NCBI GenBank assembly: GCA_030537835.1
Contig: JAUNVB010000020.1
Coordinates: forward strand, 1 to 34,851
Direction: 5' to 3'
DNA: 34,851 bases
Source of the DNA: Andreesenia angusta
GTDB taxonomy: Bacteria; Bacillota; Clostridia; Tissierellales; Gottschalkiaceae
A program made the position numbers and the translations under genes. The notes below the pieces were generated by a model. The model saw nothing but the letters and a program-made list of their open reading frames with translations, had not been told where the DNA came from and did not search any database. This document shows, one piece after another, positions 1-8,501 of the stretch. Each line of letters opens with the position of its first letter. Within the stretch, counting starts at the first letter, position 1.

Positions 1-2800
1 GTGTATCCGGTGTATCTGGTGTATCTGGCGCATCTGGCGTTATATCAACTGCTTTAGACCAATCGAATGATAAACGAGCATCTTGCTGTCCTTTTCCATC
101 TATTTCTTTCATAGCATCTACTTCAACTCTAACACCTATAATATCTTCTCTTAATTTATTTCTAATTATTTTTACCTTAGACGGGAATCTACCAGTTCCT
201 TTTAACCCTTGATCTTCTTTCCAATCGATTATATGAGCTCTGTCTAATTTCGTCTTATCAAAATTAACTGCATCTGGATATGTCCACATATTTAAAAGAT
301 GTCCTCTCATATTCATAAAGTCTAATCCTTCAAGCTCTAGGAATATTATTGCCTTATTATCGCTCTCTCTTTCAATTACTTTTGCAGTCTGAATAAGCGC
401 ACCATTACCCATTGAATTTGTATTTTCATGAGATTTCAAAAGTTTTACCGGCACTGAATAAATTTTCTCATTCGATACATTATCATCAGAATCTTCTTTT
501 CCTTTTTCTGTTACGAATTGTTTTTCAAATGTTCCTTTTCTATAGAAATCTCCAGCTCCAGAAGATGCCGATATAGTTTTTACAACTCTATATACATCGC
601 CTTTCTTCTTGTTTTTATCATCTATAGTAATAGGTGCATCTTCAGTACTATCTGGAAGAACTATATCTTCTATAACTTCAAATTTATCTCCTATTTTCTT
701 TTCCACTCTATAATTTATTTTATAAACAAAATACTCTTTTGCAAGTTCTATTGCATCCATTCCCTTAGACTCTATATACTTATCAACCCCATTGATATCG
801 GTTGGAATATCTCTATCTATATGAGTCCATATAAGGAGTTTTTCAAGTATTTCTTTATTTTTGAAATTAATAGAACTCTCTTCTTCACCTATATCTAAAT
901 CAAACTGCCCTTTTTGAGGATAGTATTTATCACTTTGTTTTGGATCCACTCCTAATGCTTCATATTCATTAGGCATAGACTCCGGCAAATAATTTAATGC
1001 TAATTCAATATTTCTAAAACTCTTTCCTTTTAGAAGATCAGAAGGTATTTTTTTCAATCTATTATCTCTTAACAATAGATCTCCATCATCTTTAGAAGCA
1101 ATATTAGTCCAAACCTTATCTGGCAATTCTTCTACTAAATTTCCTGATAAATCTAAAACTTTCAGATTGTTTGCATTCGATAGTTCTTCTGGAACATTCT
1201 TTATTTGATTAGCTGATAGATATACTTTTTCAAGACTTTCTTGTCCTATACTCTTAGGTATTTCTTTCAATGAATTAGATTCTAAACTAACTAATTTTAT
1301 ATTCGTTCCCTCAAATAGATTATCAGGTAATCTTTCTAATTCATTATTCGGCATATATACTGATGCTAATTTATTGTTGTTTGCAAATATTCCTTCCGGC
1401 AACTCTCTTAATCCATTTCCTCCGAGTTCAATTTCTTTAAGTGCTTCATTCTTTTTAAATGTATTTTTATCTATTGCTAGAATATTATTATTATTCAATA
1501 CCACTGCTTCTAATTTCAAATTATTCACAAATTGATTTGGATTCAATGTGCTTAATTTATTATTAGATAGATATACTCTTTCTAAATTTTTCGCATTAGC
1601 GAATAAATTTTCAGGCAATTCTTTTAATTTATTTCCTATTAAATTTATACTTAAAACTTTATCTCCTAAATCTGAAAGCATAGATATATCATTTAATTCT
1701 AATCCACTCAAATCTAACTCTCCATATTCAGGTGAAAAATTCATCAACTCTTCCGATGTAATATCTCCATCACTATTGGCATCTGCTCCTTGCTCAATAA
1801 GAGCATCTACTAATCTCTCTTGATCTTTTTGCATTTCTTCATAAGTCTCTTTAGGTTCTTTATACTTTGTGAATTCTTTTTCTATAGGACCTTTAAACTG
1901 CAACCAGAACTTTTGATATTTATCATACTTCCCAATATCAGTTTCTTTACCGCCCATCATAGATACTAAAACTCCAGCTTCATAAGTCTTAGTCAAATCA
2001 TCAATTTCAAATTTAAAAATATTTCTAGGGATATTTCCAGAATACTCTCCAGCATAATCAGATTTATCTGCTGTTATCCATCCTGAATCCCCTTTAATTC
2101 CAAGAGTTATTAGATATTCCCCAAAGGTATGATTTAGCATTTCAATATATTTCTTTCCATCTTTTACTGTAAGCTTTACATTTTTATCAAATGTCTCCTC
2201 CATCATAGAGCCTTGATTCTTATCATTGAAGTTCAATCCTCTAAATCCAATAGTATAAACTCCATCTTCTAAATTATCTCCTAATTCTAGAACTCCTACT
2301 TCTTCATTATCGTCCGATGTGCCTGGAGTATCATTTTCATTATCCCCTGGGGTTGAAGGGTCTTCTGTCCCTGGGGTAGTGCCATCAGATGATTCCGGAT
2401 ATTCTATAGATTTACCATTATTCATAACAAATTTAACTGTCTCTACTTTTTCTCCAACTGCTTTTTGAAGCTTTTCATCAGTGTCAATTACTCTAAAGCT
2501 TCCATCGTATTTCCAGTTATAATCCGTTTTTTCAAATAGATTTCCGTTTATATAAAGTTCTTTTACTTCAGCTAAAAACTCCGTTTCATTTAATTTCTCA
2601 TCACTGAAATTAATATAAAGCTCTTTAGTACCATAACTATCGATATATTCTGTTCCTGTTATCTTTACATCATCAAAGTTTGATACTTCGTGTGTAGCTC
2701 TTGAAACTGGTATTTCTGCGTTTACATAACTAATAGGCATTGTTCCTGCTAGCATTGCTACTGACAAGGACACAGAAAGAATTTTTCTTTTCATATTCAT
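1..2800 (-). CDS. Shr-like hemoprotein receptor (NEAT-LRR-NEAT), C-terminus beyond window
   Basis: Secreted surface protein predicted to bind haem or haemoglobin. At least 933 codons are visible, open to the left edge. AAGGAG lies 8 nt before the ATG. A signal peptide (MKRK then a hydrophobic core, cleavage near A28) is followed by: a DUF1533-like region (about 33-130, the haemoglobin-interacting domain type of Shr); a Thr/Pro/Asp/Glu linker (136-166); NEAT 1 (about 176-302, with LEDGVYTIGF, SMMEETFD and KLTVKDGKKY); an EF-hand-like loop DANSDGDITSEE (about 338-350); roughly nine leucine-rich repeats (about 361-590, LxxLxLxxNxLxxLP); a beta-rich segment; and a second NEAT-like domain (about 784-924, VPVKLL, NSMGNGAL, GHLLNMW). 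The protein then enters PDT repeats. This order matches streptococcal Shr. The cell-wall anchor is outside the window. The promoter is uncertain: an extended -10 (TGGTATGAT) lies at 2878-2886 with no good -35. Family call firm; ligand inferred. Confidence 0.82.
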   Translation of the reverse strand, partial: MNMKRKILSVSLSVAMLAGTMPISYVNAEIPVSRATHEVSNFDDVKITGTEYIDSYGTKELYINFSDEKLNETEFLAEVKELYINGNLFEKTDYNWKYDGSFRVIDTDEKLQKAVGEKVETVKFVMNNGKSIEYPESSDGTTPGTEDPSTPGDNENDTPGTSDDNEEVGVLELGDNLEDGVYTIGFRGLNFNDKNQGSMMEETFDKNVKLTVKDGKKYIEMLNHTFGEYLITLGIKGDSGWITADKSDYAGEYSGNIPRNIFKFEIDDLTKTYEAGVLVSMMGGKETDIGKYDKYQKFWLQFKGPIEKEFTKYKEPKETYEEMQKDQERLVDALIEQGADANSDGDITSEELMNFSPEYGELDLSGLELNDISMLSDLGDKVLSINLIGNKLKELPENLFANAKNLERVYLSNNKLSTLNPNQFVNNLKLEAVVLNNNNILAIDKNTFKKNEALKEIELGGNGLRELPEGIFANNNKLASVYMPNNELERLPDNLFEGTNIKLVSLESNSLKEIPKSIGQESLEKVYLSANQIKNVPEELSNANNLKVLDLSGNLVEELPDKVWTNIASKDDGDLLLRDNRLKKIPSDLLKGKSFRNIELALNYLPESMPNEYEALGVDPKQSDKYYPQKGQFDLDIGEEESSINFKNKEILEKLLIWTHIDRDIPTDINGVDKYIESKGMDAIELAKEYFVYKINYRVEKKIGDKFEVIEDIVLPDSTEDAPITIDDKNKKKGDVYRVVKTISASSGAGDFYRKGTFEKQFVTEKGKEDSDDNVSNEKIYSVPVKLLKSHENTNSMGNGALIQTAKVIERESDNKAIIFLELEGLDFMNMRGHLLNMWTYPDAVNFDKTKLDRAHIIDWKEDQGLKGTGRFPSKVKIIRNKLREDIIGVRVEVDAMKEIDGKGQQDARLSFDWSKAVDITPDAPDTPDTPDT

Positions 2801-2992
2801 ATACTTCACTCCTTTTTATTTATCAAACAAAAGACTGCTTATTCGATATTGAATACTATTTTCGTACTCTTTTAATTATCATACCATAATCTATAAAATA
2901 ATGTTTCAAATATCTTTGCAAAATTTCTAATATATTTGCGAATTTCACTCAATGATATTGAAACTTCAATTCAATATATTCTCGTGGTGTTT

Positions 2993-3023
2993 TTGCCTTT
3001 GATAATATTCACTATGTTATAAT
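2993..3023 (+). promoter_or_regulatory. Promoter of the ADP-ribosyltransferase-like gene
   Basis: TTGCCT (2993-2998) and TATAAT (3018-3023) are 19 bp apart. A TG at 3015-3016 makes an extended -10, which can compensate for the long spacer. The gene's ATG lies 28 bp downstream behind GAGGAG. Confidence 0.5.
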
Positions 3024-3051
3024 TAAGATATATTAAAAGAGGAGTGATAAT

Positions 3052-3900
3052 ATGAGTGATATTTATTTGAAAGAAGATGAGATCGATCTCTTCTTAGAGA
3101 ATTGGTCAAATAGTATTAAAGAAAATTTTAAAAATTTAAATCTAAATGCTTTTACTCTGAATTTTATTTCAAATATAATAAAATCTTTCTTAAGAGAGTT
3201 CGATTTATTCCGTGATGATATTAAAATAGATGAATTAGAAGCTCTGTTCTTGTCAGAAAAAGAAAACAATGAAGAGTTAGAAGAGTATGAAAGTTTAAGA
3301 GATGCTATAAAATTTCTTATAATTAGAATTAATATGTATGAAAACCGTGAATTTAGTACTAAATTTTCAGAGAATTTAGAAGAAGATATAGCTAATTTGA
3401 AAAAATTATACCATGACTCTAGAAGTCTAGTTGAAATAATCCACTATACAGGAAATAGCATATCTTTTAAAAACAATTTTAAAGAAGATTTAATGACCAA
3501 ATTCATAAATGAATTTCATATACCAGAAAATATTTACTTATATAGACTTACAAATATTCAAAATTTCGAGAAGTTAATAGGTATGAATTTATCAGATTTA
3601 ATTGAATTTGAAAAAAAGGAAAAATTGGAGTTCACGATAAATAATATCATCAGTACAAGTTTGAAACAGTTTGCCATTGAAGATACTAACTACGAAACTG
3701 GTGATTTTGATATCTTCCTAAGAATAAAATCTCCTAAGGGAAGTACAGCTTTTCCTACAGAAGTATGTTCGGCTATAAAAGGAGAGATGGAAGTTCTGCT
3801 TCCAATTGGTACTAAATTTAGAATAGATGAAGTTAAAAAAGACTATGAATATATAGATGGAAACACAATTAAATATTTTATAGAATGCGAAATAATTTAA
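3052..3900 (+). CDS. Putative ADP-ribosyltransferase (R-S-E class)
   Basis: 282 aa with no signal peptide or membrane segment. The N-terminal 120 residues are acidic and probably helical; I do not recognise them. The C-terminal half carries the sequence marks of ADP-ribosyltransferase exoenzymes (PF03496-like) in the right order: the helix with Y132-T133-G134, the first-strand Arg in IYLYRL (R165), the STS motif S201-T202-S203 in IISTSLKQFA, and an ExE motif E245-M246-E247 in KGEMEVLLPIGTKF, where the family shows the catalytic ExE/QxE followed by VLLPRGT. The predicted reaction is NAD+-dependent mono-ADP-ribosylation of an unknown target. SD GAGGAG precedes the ATG. It has its own promoter and a terminator shared with the convergent lipoprotein gene. 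No recognisable immunity gene or export signal adjoins it, so it may be an intracellular enzyme, or an effector exported by a route not visible here. Fold call moderate to good; biological role unknown. Confidence 0.68.
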   Translation: MSDIYLKEDEIDLFLENWSNSIKENFKNLNLNAFTLNFISNIIKSFLREFDLFRDDIKIDELEALFLSEKENNEELEEYESLRDAIKFLIIRINMYENREFSTKFSENLEEDIANLKKLYHDSRSLVEIIHYTGNSISFKNNFKEDLMTKFINEFHIPENIYLYRLTNIQNFEKLIGMNLSDLIEFEKKEKLEFTINNIISTSLKQFAIEDTNYETGDFDIFLRIKSPKGSTAFPTEVCSAIKGEMEVLLPIGTKFRIDEVKKDYEYIDGNTIKYFIECEII

Positions 3901-3928
3901 AAAAGACTCTAAAATAGAGTCTTTTTTA
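3898..3928. terminator. Bidirectional terminator
   Basis: AAAAAGACTCT and AGAGTCTTTTT pair across an AAAAT loop, with A and T tracts on either side. The stop codons of both convergent genes lie within or next to the hairpin. Confidence 0.85.
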
Positions 3929-4657
3929 ATCATCCCATGGTATCAATATATCATGATCAATATTTTCAGCATCGAATCTAAAATGAGCTACCGGCTTTTC
4001 TTTTTTAAAAAAATCTTCTTCCCTATTTCTCTGACCTAAGTTATGTATTACATGAGTAATACCTTTTTCATTTCTTTTATCAGAAATCAATCCAATATGA
4101 TAATCATCCCTAAATATTACAATATCACCAGGTTGCCATTCTTCAATATCATTAATATCTATTGTAAGACTCTCAGCATATTTTTTGAAAAAAATATGCT
4201 GATTTTTCACTCTCCTAAAATCTATATTAGGATCTGGCTTCTCAATATTTGGATAATCCTGGGGATAATTTGATATATCATTATCTATCATCGCTTTTAA
4301 ATCGTACCCACCATGCTTCATAGCTCTCCAAATAACATCTGTACATACGCCAATTTCTTCAGGCGGATATCCTCCTTGCCAATACTTTCCATTATATCTC
4401 GGTCTATTCTTCGCCTCAATCTTTCCACCTTCTAAAAAATCCCCATAGTCATCTATACCATTAGAATTAAAATCTATATTAGATTTTAATCTTCTAATCC
4501 CTTTATCAACCTTCTTATCTTCAGTTATATTCTTTTCATTGTTGTATATTTGATATTTATCAATATTCAATTTCTTTTCTGAGCTCTCCCTTTTACAGCC
4601 TGAAAGATTAAATATAATACCAGTTATTATAAATAAAATAAAAATCAGTTTTTTCAT
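3926..4657 (-). CDS. DUF1287 family lipoprotein (NlpC/P60-like fold)
   Basis: 243 aa. The N-terminus MKKLIFILFI with lipobox LSG-C21 predicts a lipoprotein anchored outside the membrane. The body matches DUF1287: QGGYPPEEIGVCTDVIWRA with the likely nucleophile C105, YPNIEKPDPNIDFRRV, WQPGDIVIF, DDYHIGLISD (H187) and HVIHNLG (H205). The family is thought to share the papain-like NlpC/P60 fold, so a cell-wall amidase or peptidase role is plausible, but its substrate is not established. An EF-hand-like loop DFNSNGIDDYGD (residues 62-73) lies between the lipid anchor and the catalytic domain and could bind calcium. The SD AGGAGG is well placed. It lies 103 bp after the DUF438 gene on the same strand, and the gap has a possible TATAAT for this gene but no convincing -35. 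Confidence 0.82.
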   Translation of the reverse strand: MKKLIFILFIITGIIFNLSGCKRESSEKKLNIDKYQIYNNEKNITEDKKVDKGIRRLKSNIDFNSNGIDDYGDFLEGGKIEAKNRPRYNGKYWQGGYPPEEIGVCTDVIWRAMKHGGYDLKAMIDNDISNYPQDYPNIEKPDPNIDFRRVKNQHIFFKKYAESLTIDINDIEEWQPGDIVIFRDDYHIGLISDKRNEKGITHVIHNLGQRNREEDFFKKEKPVAHFRFDAENIDHDILIPWDD

Positions 4658-4760
4658 ACAATCCTCCTAATCTATCTCATTTACTTTAAATGATATTATA
4701 TTTATATGAACAAAAAATAAATTATATATTAATTTTTAAATAATTCAAATTAATTGAATC

Positions 4761-6302
4761 TTATCTATTTTCAATTTTACTCTTTATAGCTTCTATTAAA
4801 TCATTTGTATTCATACCTGTTCTTTCACTCATCATTTTTATAGTTGCCTTAGGAAGCATAACCCTAGCTAGGGGAGTTTTTAACATTGCAAACTTAGGAT
4901 TTATACTCTCCATCTCATCTTTTAACCATGGATATATTCCCAATATATCTTTTAATTTTGTATTCTCATCTATTTGAATCGAATTAGTATTTAATTCCTC
5001 TCCTATTTCTTCCTCTTCTACGGTATTCTCTTCTTCTATATCAATAGTATTAGATTTTCCACTTCCCCAATTCAACAATGTTTGAGAGCCTTCTAAATTT
5101 CTAATATGAGTACAGTCCTGCATCATCTCTAGTACTCCTCTAAACTTGCCATTTTCATCTCTAACGGCTGTATAATAGATATAGATAAATAATCCTGGTT
5201 TATTAATCCAGAATTCAGCATTATCTTCTTCTCCATTTCTAAACTTTTCTACAATCTCCTCAACTATATGAACGCTAGCTCTAGGATGACAATTTTTAAC
5301 ATCTCTACCTATTACATTCTTGCTCCTAGGAAAAACTCTATGCTCTGTATCAGAGTAAAAACATACAAGATCATTTTCATCTACATAAGATAAATCTACA
5401 GGCATATGTTTGTAGATTAAATTAATCTGTTCTAACGTGAGTTTACCTGTAGAAACATCAAATTTCTGATTTATATCTGTAGAATAACCGTATTTACTCA
5501 ATAATTTAGATAGTTCCTCAGCAAATTCTCCTTCATTCGATTTTCTTGATACTATTTCTTCTGATTTTTCATCCATATTATCAACTTCAATCCAAGAAAA
5601 GCCTATCTCTCTATCTCCAGATTTCATATCTTCAAATTCTTCTTCATTAATCATTGCAAGAGATGTTGGATACAATACAGTCTCTTCCTTTTCCATTAGA
5701 TCTTTTATATCATCGACTATAGTTTGTTGTAATTCTATGAACTCATCTTCCTTATCAGCTTCTAAGAGTGCTCTTGCATCGCTTATTTCATCCCTTATAA
5801 AATTATCTAATGTCCACATAGTAGTAGTCGGTCTATCAAATCCTTTTTGCTCTAATATAGAATATAGTTGATTATGCTTTCTTGCAAAATGAAGTTTATA
5901 TTCAGCTAATCTATCATATAATTCAAGCCATTGATTTTTTATCACAGGATATTGAATTAAATCTTCGATTTCCCATAAAATCTTTCTCATAGCATCATTT
6001 TCTCTATAATAACAGATTATTGGATGATTCTTTTCAAGTTCTGGTCTACTCGTATCCATTATTCCATCAAATAATTCTAGCATATTCTGAATATCTTCTT
6101 TTCTACATTCATCATCTTCAATCTCTTTTAATTCTTGTTCTGCTAATGCTATCTCATAAGGTTTTAAAGACTTTACTTTCTCTTTTAATATATTTCTTGC
6201 TTCCTCTAGTTCAATTTTTCCATCATTGTAATCATTCTTTATTTTAAGAACCAGTTTTAATTTTTCTTCATCTACTTCCGATAAATATTTCTTCATATCC
6301 AT
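4761..6302 (-). CDS. DUF438 / hemerythrin / PAS / DUF1858 sensor protein
   Basis: 513 aa, soluble. Domains in order: DUF438 (about 8-75); a hemerythrin-like four-helix bundle (about 85-220) with candidate di-iron ligands H93, H138, H143 and E207 (NHPIICYYREN, LHFARKHNQ, MEKEETVLYP); a PAS-type domain (about 290-405, with VIGRDVKNCHPRAS and YTAVRDENGKFRGVLEMMQD); an acidic linker (420-440); and a C-terminal DUF1858 domain (about 442-510). Proteins of this composition occur in anaerobes and are thought to sense oxygen, nitric oxide or redox state, but their output is unknown; no kinase, HTH or nucleotide cyclase domain is visible here. It is transcribed alone from a promoter that carries a Crp/Fnr-type box. 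GAGGGAA precedes the chosen ATG; the ATG two codons later is possible. Confidence 0.87.
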   Translation of the reverse strand: MDMKKYLSEVDEEKLKLVLKIKNDYNDGKIELEEARNILKEKVKSLKPYEIALAEQELKEIEDDECRKEDIQNMLELFDGIMDTSRPELEKNHPIICYYRENDAMRKILWEIEDLIQYPVIKNQWLELYDRLAEYKLHFARKHNQLYSILEQKGFDRPTTTMWTLDNFIRDEISDARALLEADKEDEFIELQQTIVDDIKDLMEKEETVLYPTSLAMINEEEFEDMKSGDREIGFSWIEVDNMDEKSEEIVSRKSNEGEFAEELSKLLSKYGYSTDINQKFDVSTGKLTLEQINLIYKHMPVDLSYVDENDLVCFYSDTEHRVFPRSKNVIGRDVKNCHPRASVHIVEEIVEKFRNGEEDNAEFWINKPGLFIYIYYTAVRDENGKFRGVLEMMQDCTHIRNLEGSQTLLNWGSGKSNTIDIEEENTVEEEEIGEELNTNSIQIDENTKLKDILGIYPWLKDEMESINPKFAMLKTPLARVMLPKATIKMMSERTGMNTNDLIEAIKSKIENR

Positions 6303-6343
6303 TTCTATTCCCTCTTTCCATATCGTTAAATATTATTATTTTC

Positions 6344-6349
6344 ATTATA
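6344..6349 (-). promoter_or_regulatory. -10 element of the DUF438/hemerythrin gene
   Basis: TATAAT reads on the minus strand 42 bp before the ATG. No good -35 hexamer lies at the proper distance, which fits an activator-dependent promoter. Confidence 0.5.
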
Positions 6350-6371
6350 CTCTATTTTCTATTAATTTTGT

Positions 6372-6385
6372 GTGATTACAATCAA
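6372..6385. promoter_or_regulatory. Crp/Fnr-type operator
   Basis: GTGATTACAATCAA matches the Fnr consensus TTGAT-N4-ATCAA at 9 of 10 defined positions. Its centre (6378.5) is about 41-42 bp upstream of the start site predicted from the -10 at 6344-6349, the usual position for a class II activator. Which regulator binds is unknown. Confidence 0.5.
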
Positions 6386-6470
6386 TATTGATATCTCTTA
6401 CTAATACTTGACTATATATTCTTCATTTCAAATTCTTAATTCTTCGTTTAAACAATTTCTAAATAAATAA

Positions 6471-6497
6471 AAAAGAGAGATAAAATATCTCTCTTTT
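6471..6497 (-). terminator. Terminator of the thiamine operon
   Basis: AAAAGAGAGATA and TATCTCTCTTTT form a 12-bp stem with a 3-nt loop, followed on the minus strand by a T-rich tract. It lies 12 bp past the cytX stop codon. Confidence 0.88.
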
Positions 6498-6509
6498 GAA
6501 TTATACATT

Positions 6510-7691
6510 CTATATATTATTGCTTTTATTTCCTTCAAATATTTTTCCTATAGCTGATGATAAGATCATTGTCAATACAATTACTATAAGAGTTGTTCCA
6601 AATGAAGTATCTAATATCAATAAATATCTATATAGTAAAAATCCTAATAACCATATAAAAAAGTTCTTTAAATTTATAGATTCATTCAGATGATCTTTTT
6701 TTAATATGAAATAATCCACAATCATAATAGCTGCCATAGGTGCAAAAACTGAACCGATTACGTATAGGAAATCTGTTATATCATCCATAGGAAATACTAT
6801 AGCCAATATAGTTCCAATTATAGTAGTTATTATTGCTATACTCTTCCCATTAATTCTATTAGAAACAGATTCTGCTGAAATTCCAGTAGAAAATGCATCT
6901 AAAAAAGTTGTTGTAACTGTCGATAGAACGATTATTAAAAGCCCTATAATTCCCATACCAGTTTTAAGCATTATAATTGAAATATCTATCTCTCCTGTAA
7001 ATATAGCTGCTCCCATTCCAATGGTATACATCCATATACTCACTAGATTATATATTAAGCTACTAACTAAAGTCGCCTTAAATGGCTCCTTTGCTTCTCT
7101 AGTATAATCACTTATAACGGGTAGCCAAGATAGTGGCATTACTGCCGCTAATTCTATTGCAGCTCCAAACGAAAGAGCAGTACTGATTTCGCTGCTAGTA
7201 TTTATCGAATCAAAGAAAACTATCTTACATAAAATAATAGTCAAGATAAAGAGCGAGGTCATTGCAAATAGATTCACCTTTCCAAGATTTTCAATTCCAA
7301 TGAAAATCCATAAAATTATTAGCGCTCCTATTATCAATGCCCAAATCCAAGCCCCTGTAGAAAATACTTTATCTGCAGCTAATGCTCCATCATATATCAT
7401 AATGGCTGTCCAACCGCCTAATTGAATTATATTCAATATTGCAAAAAATATACCACCTTTTTTTCCAAAACTCATCTTAACAGTTTCCATTGCAGACTTC
7501 CCAGTTCTTGCTCCTATAAGTCCTATTAAAAACATAAAGAATCCACCTATTATATGGCCTAATATTATCGCTAATAGACCCCTTTTTATCCCTAATGGTG
7601 CAAAATAAGTACCTGTGAGTATCTCTGCAATAGATACTCCTGCACCAAACCAAATCAAACCATTAGCAAATACTGATGTCTTTTTATTCAT
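6510..7691 (-). CDS. cytX: Putative hydroxymethylpyrimidine transporter CytX
   Basis: 393 aa, about 11-12 predicted membrane segments, NCS1 (cytosine/purine/thiamine permease) family. It opens with the family's NGLIWFGAGVSIAEILTGTYFAPLG. CytX is repeatedly found in thiamine operons and is predicted to import HMP, the pyrimidine half of thiamine. Here it is the last gene of a TPP-riboswitch operon directly after thiD, which phosphorylates HMP. Its ATG overlaps the thiD stop by 8 bp, with GAGGAAAT inside thiD as the ribosome binding site, so the two are probably translationally coupled. Substrate is inferred from family and context; a purine or cytosine permease is the alternative. Confidence 0.88.
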   Translation of the reverse strand: MNKKTSVFANGLIWFGAGVSIAEILTGTYFAPLGIKRGLLAIILGHIIGGFFMFLIGLIGARTGKSAMETVKMSFGKKGGIFFAILNIIQLGGWTAIMIYDGALAADKVFSTGAWIWALIIGALIILWIFIGIENLGKVNLFAMTSLFILTIILCKIVFFDSINTSSEISTALSFGAAIELAAVMPLSWLPVISDYTREAKEPFKATLVSSLIYNLVSIWMYTIGMGAAIFTGEIDISIIMLKTGMGIIGLLIIVLSTVTTTFLDAFSTGISAESVSNRINGKSIAIITTIIGTILAIVFPMDDITDFLYVIGSVFAPMAAIMIVDYFILKKDHLNESINLKNFFIWLLGFLLYRYLLILDTSFGTTLIVIVLTMILSSAIGKIFEGNKSNNI

Positions 7692-8484
7692 CTATAATTT
7701 CCTCAAAGATAAAGCCATGATCTATAGGACCTCTTCCTTTTCCAAAATCCATATTCGATCTTATTGCCTTTGTAATATAATCTTTTGCTTTCTCTATAGA
7801 TCTCTCTAAATCATAACCTTTAGATAGATTCGCAGCTATAGCTGAAGACAATGTGCATCCTGTTCCATGAGTATTCGGATTGTCAATTCTCTTTTCAAAA
7901 AACCATCTTTCTTTGTTTTTAGTATATAGTAAATCTTCCGCATTTTTTATTCTATGACCGCCTTTACACAATACTGGTATTTCATATTTTTCAAATATTG
8001 CTTTAGAAGCTTTTAACATATCTTCTTTTGAATTGATCTCAATTCCTGATAATGCCTCTGCTTCAGGAATATTAGGTGTTATTACTGATGAGATTGGAAA
8101 TAATTCTTTAATCAATACATCTACCGCATCATCTACTATTAGTTTTGAACCGGATGTAGATCCCATAACTGGATCTAGAACTATATTCTTTGCCTTATAT
8201 CTTTTTAATTCTTCTGCTATAATTTTAATTAATTCTTTAGAAGATACCATTCCTATTTTTACTGCTTCAGGAAATATATCTTCAAATACTACCTTCAATT
8301 GTGTACGCAGAAATTCTGGTTCAACTTCCATTATATCTTTAACACCCATTGTATTCTGTGCAGTCAATGCTGTTATTACCGACATGCCGTAAGTATTATT
8401 TGCTAGAAAGGTCTTTAAATCTGCCTGAATTCCAGCGCCTCCAGAACAATCACTTCCCGCTATGGTAAGAACTGCTTTTTTCAT
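7684..8484 (-). CDS. thiD: Hydroxymethylpyrimidine/phosphomethylpyrimidine kinase ThiD
   Basis: 266 aa from the chosen start. ThiD phosphorylates HMP to HMP-P and then HMP-PP, the pyrimidine substrate of ThiE. Ribokinase-fold signatures are clear: TIAGSDCSGGAGIQADLKTF at the N-terminus, VLDPVMGSTSG in the middle, TPNIPEAEAL, and the anion-hole/catalytic motif HGTGCTLSSAIA near the C-terminus. Start: an ATG at 8490 directly abuts the SD AGGAGGG and cannot be well spaced from it, while the ATG at 8484 has a 6-nt spacer, so 8484 is preferred. It sits between the HAD gene (17-bp gap) and cytX (8-bp overlap) in the thiamine operon. Confidence 0.93.
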   Translation of the reverse strand: MKKAVLTIAGSDCSGGAGIQADLKTFLANNTYGMSVITALTAQNTMGVKDIMEVEPEFLRTQLKVVFEDIFPEAVKIGMVSSKELIKIIAEELKRYKAKNIVLDPVMGSTSGSKLIVDDAVDVLIKELFPISSVITPNIPEAEALSGIEINSKEDMLKASKAIFEKYEIPVLCKGGHRIKNAEDLLYTKNKERWFFEKRIDNPNTHGTGCTLSSAIAANLSKGYDLERSIEKAKDYITKAIRSNMDFGKGRGPIDHGFIFEEIIDE

Positions 8485-8501
8485 AAACATCCCTCCTAAA
8501 T

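Noticed and set aside
2871..2890. Possible Fur box upstream of the Shr-like gene (GATAAT half-site at the -10)
   Set aside because: Only about 10 of 19 consensus positions match and the second half-site is missing; in DNA this AT-rich that is not evidence.
2998..3018. GATAAT at the promoter of the ADP-ribosyltransferase-like gene as a Fur site
   Set aside because: About 11 of 19 matches, no symmetric second half.
4743..4759. Small hairpin after the DUF438 gene as a terminator
   Set aside because: Six A/T-rich pairs with no clear T tract; too weak to call.
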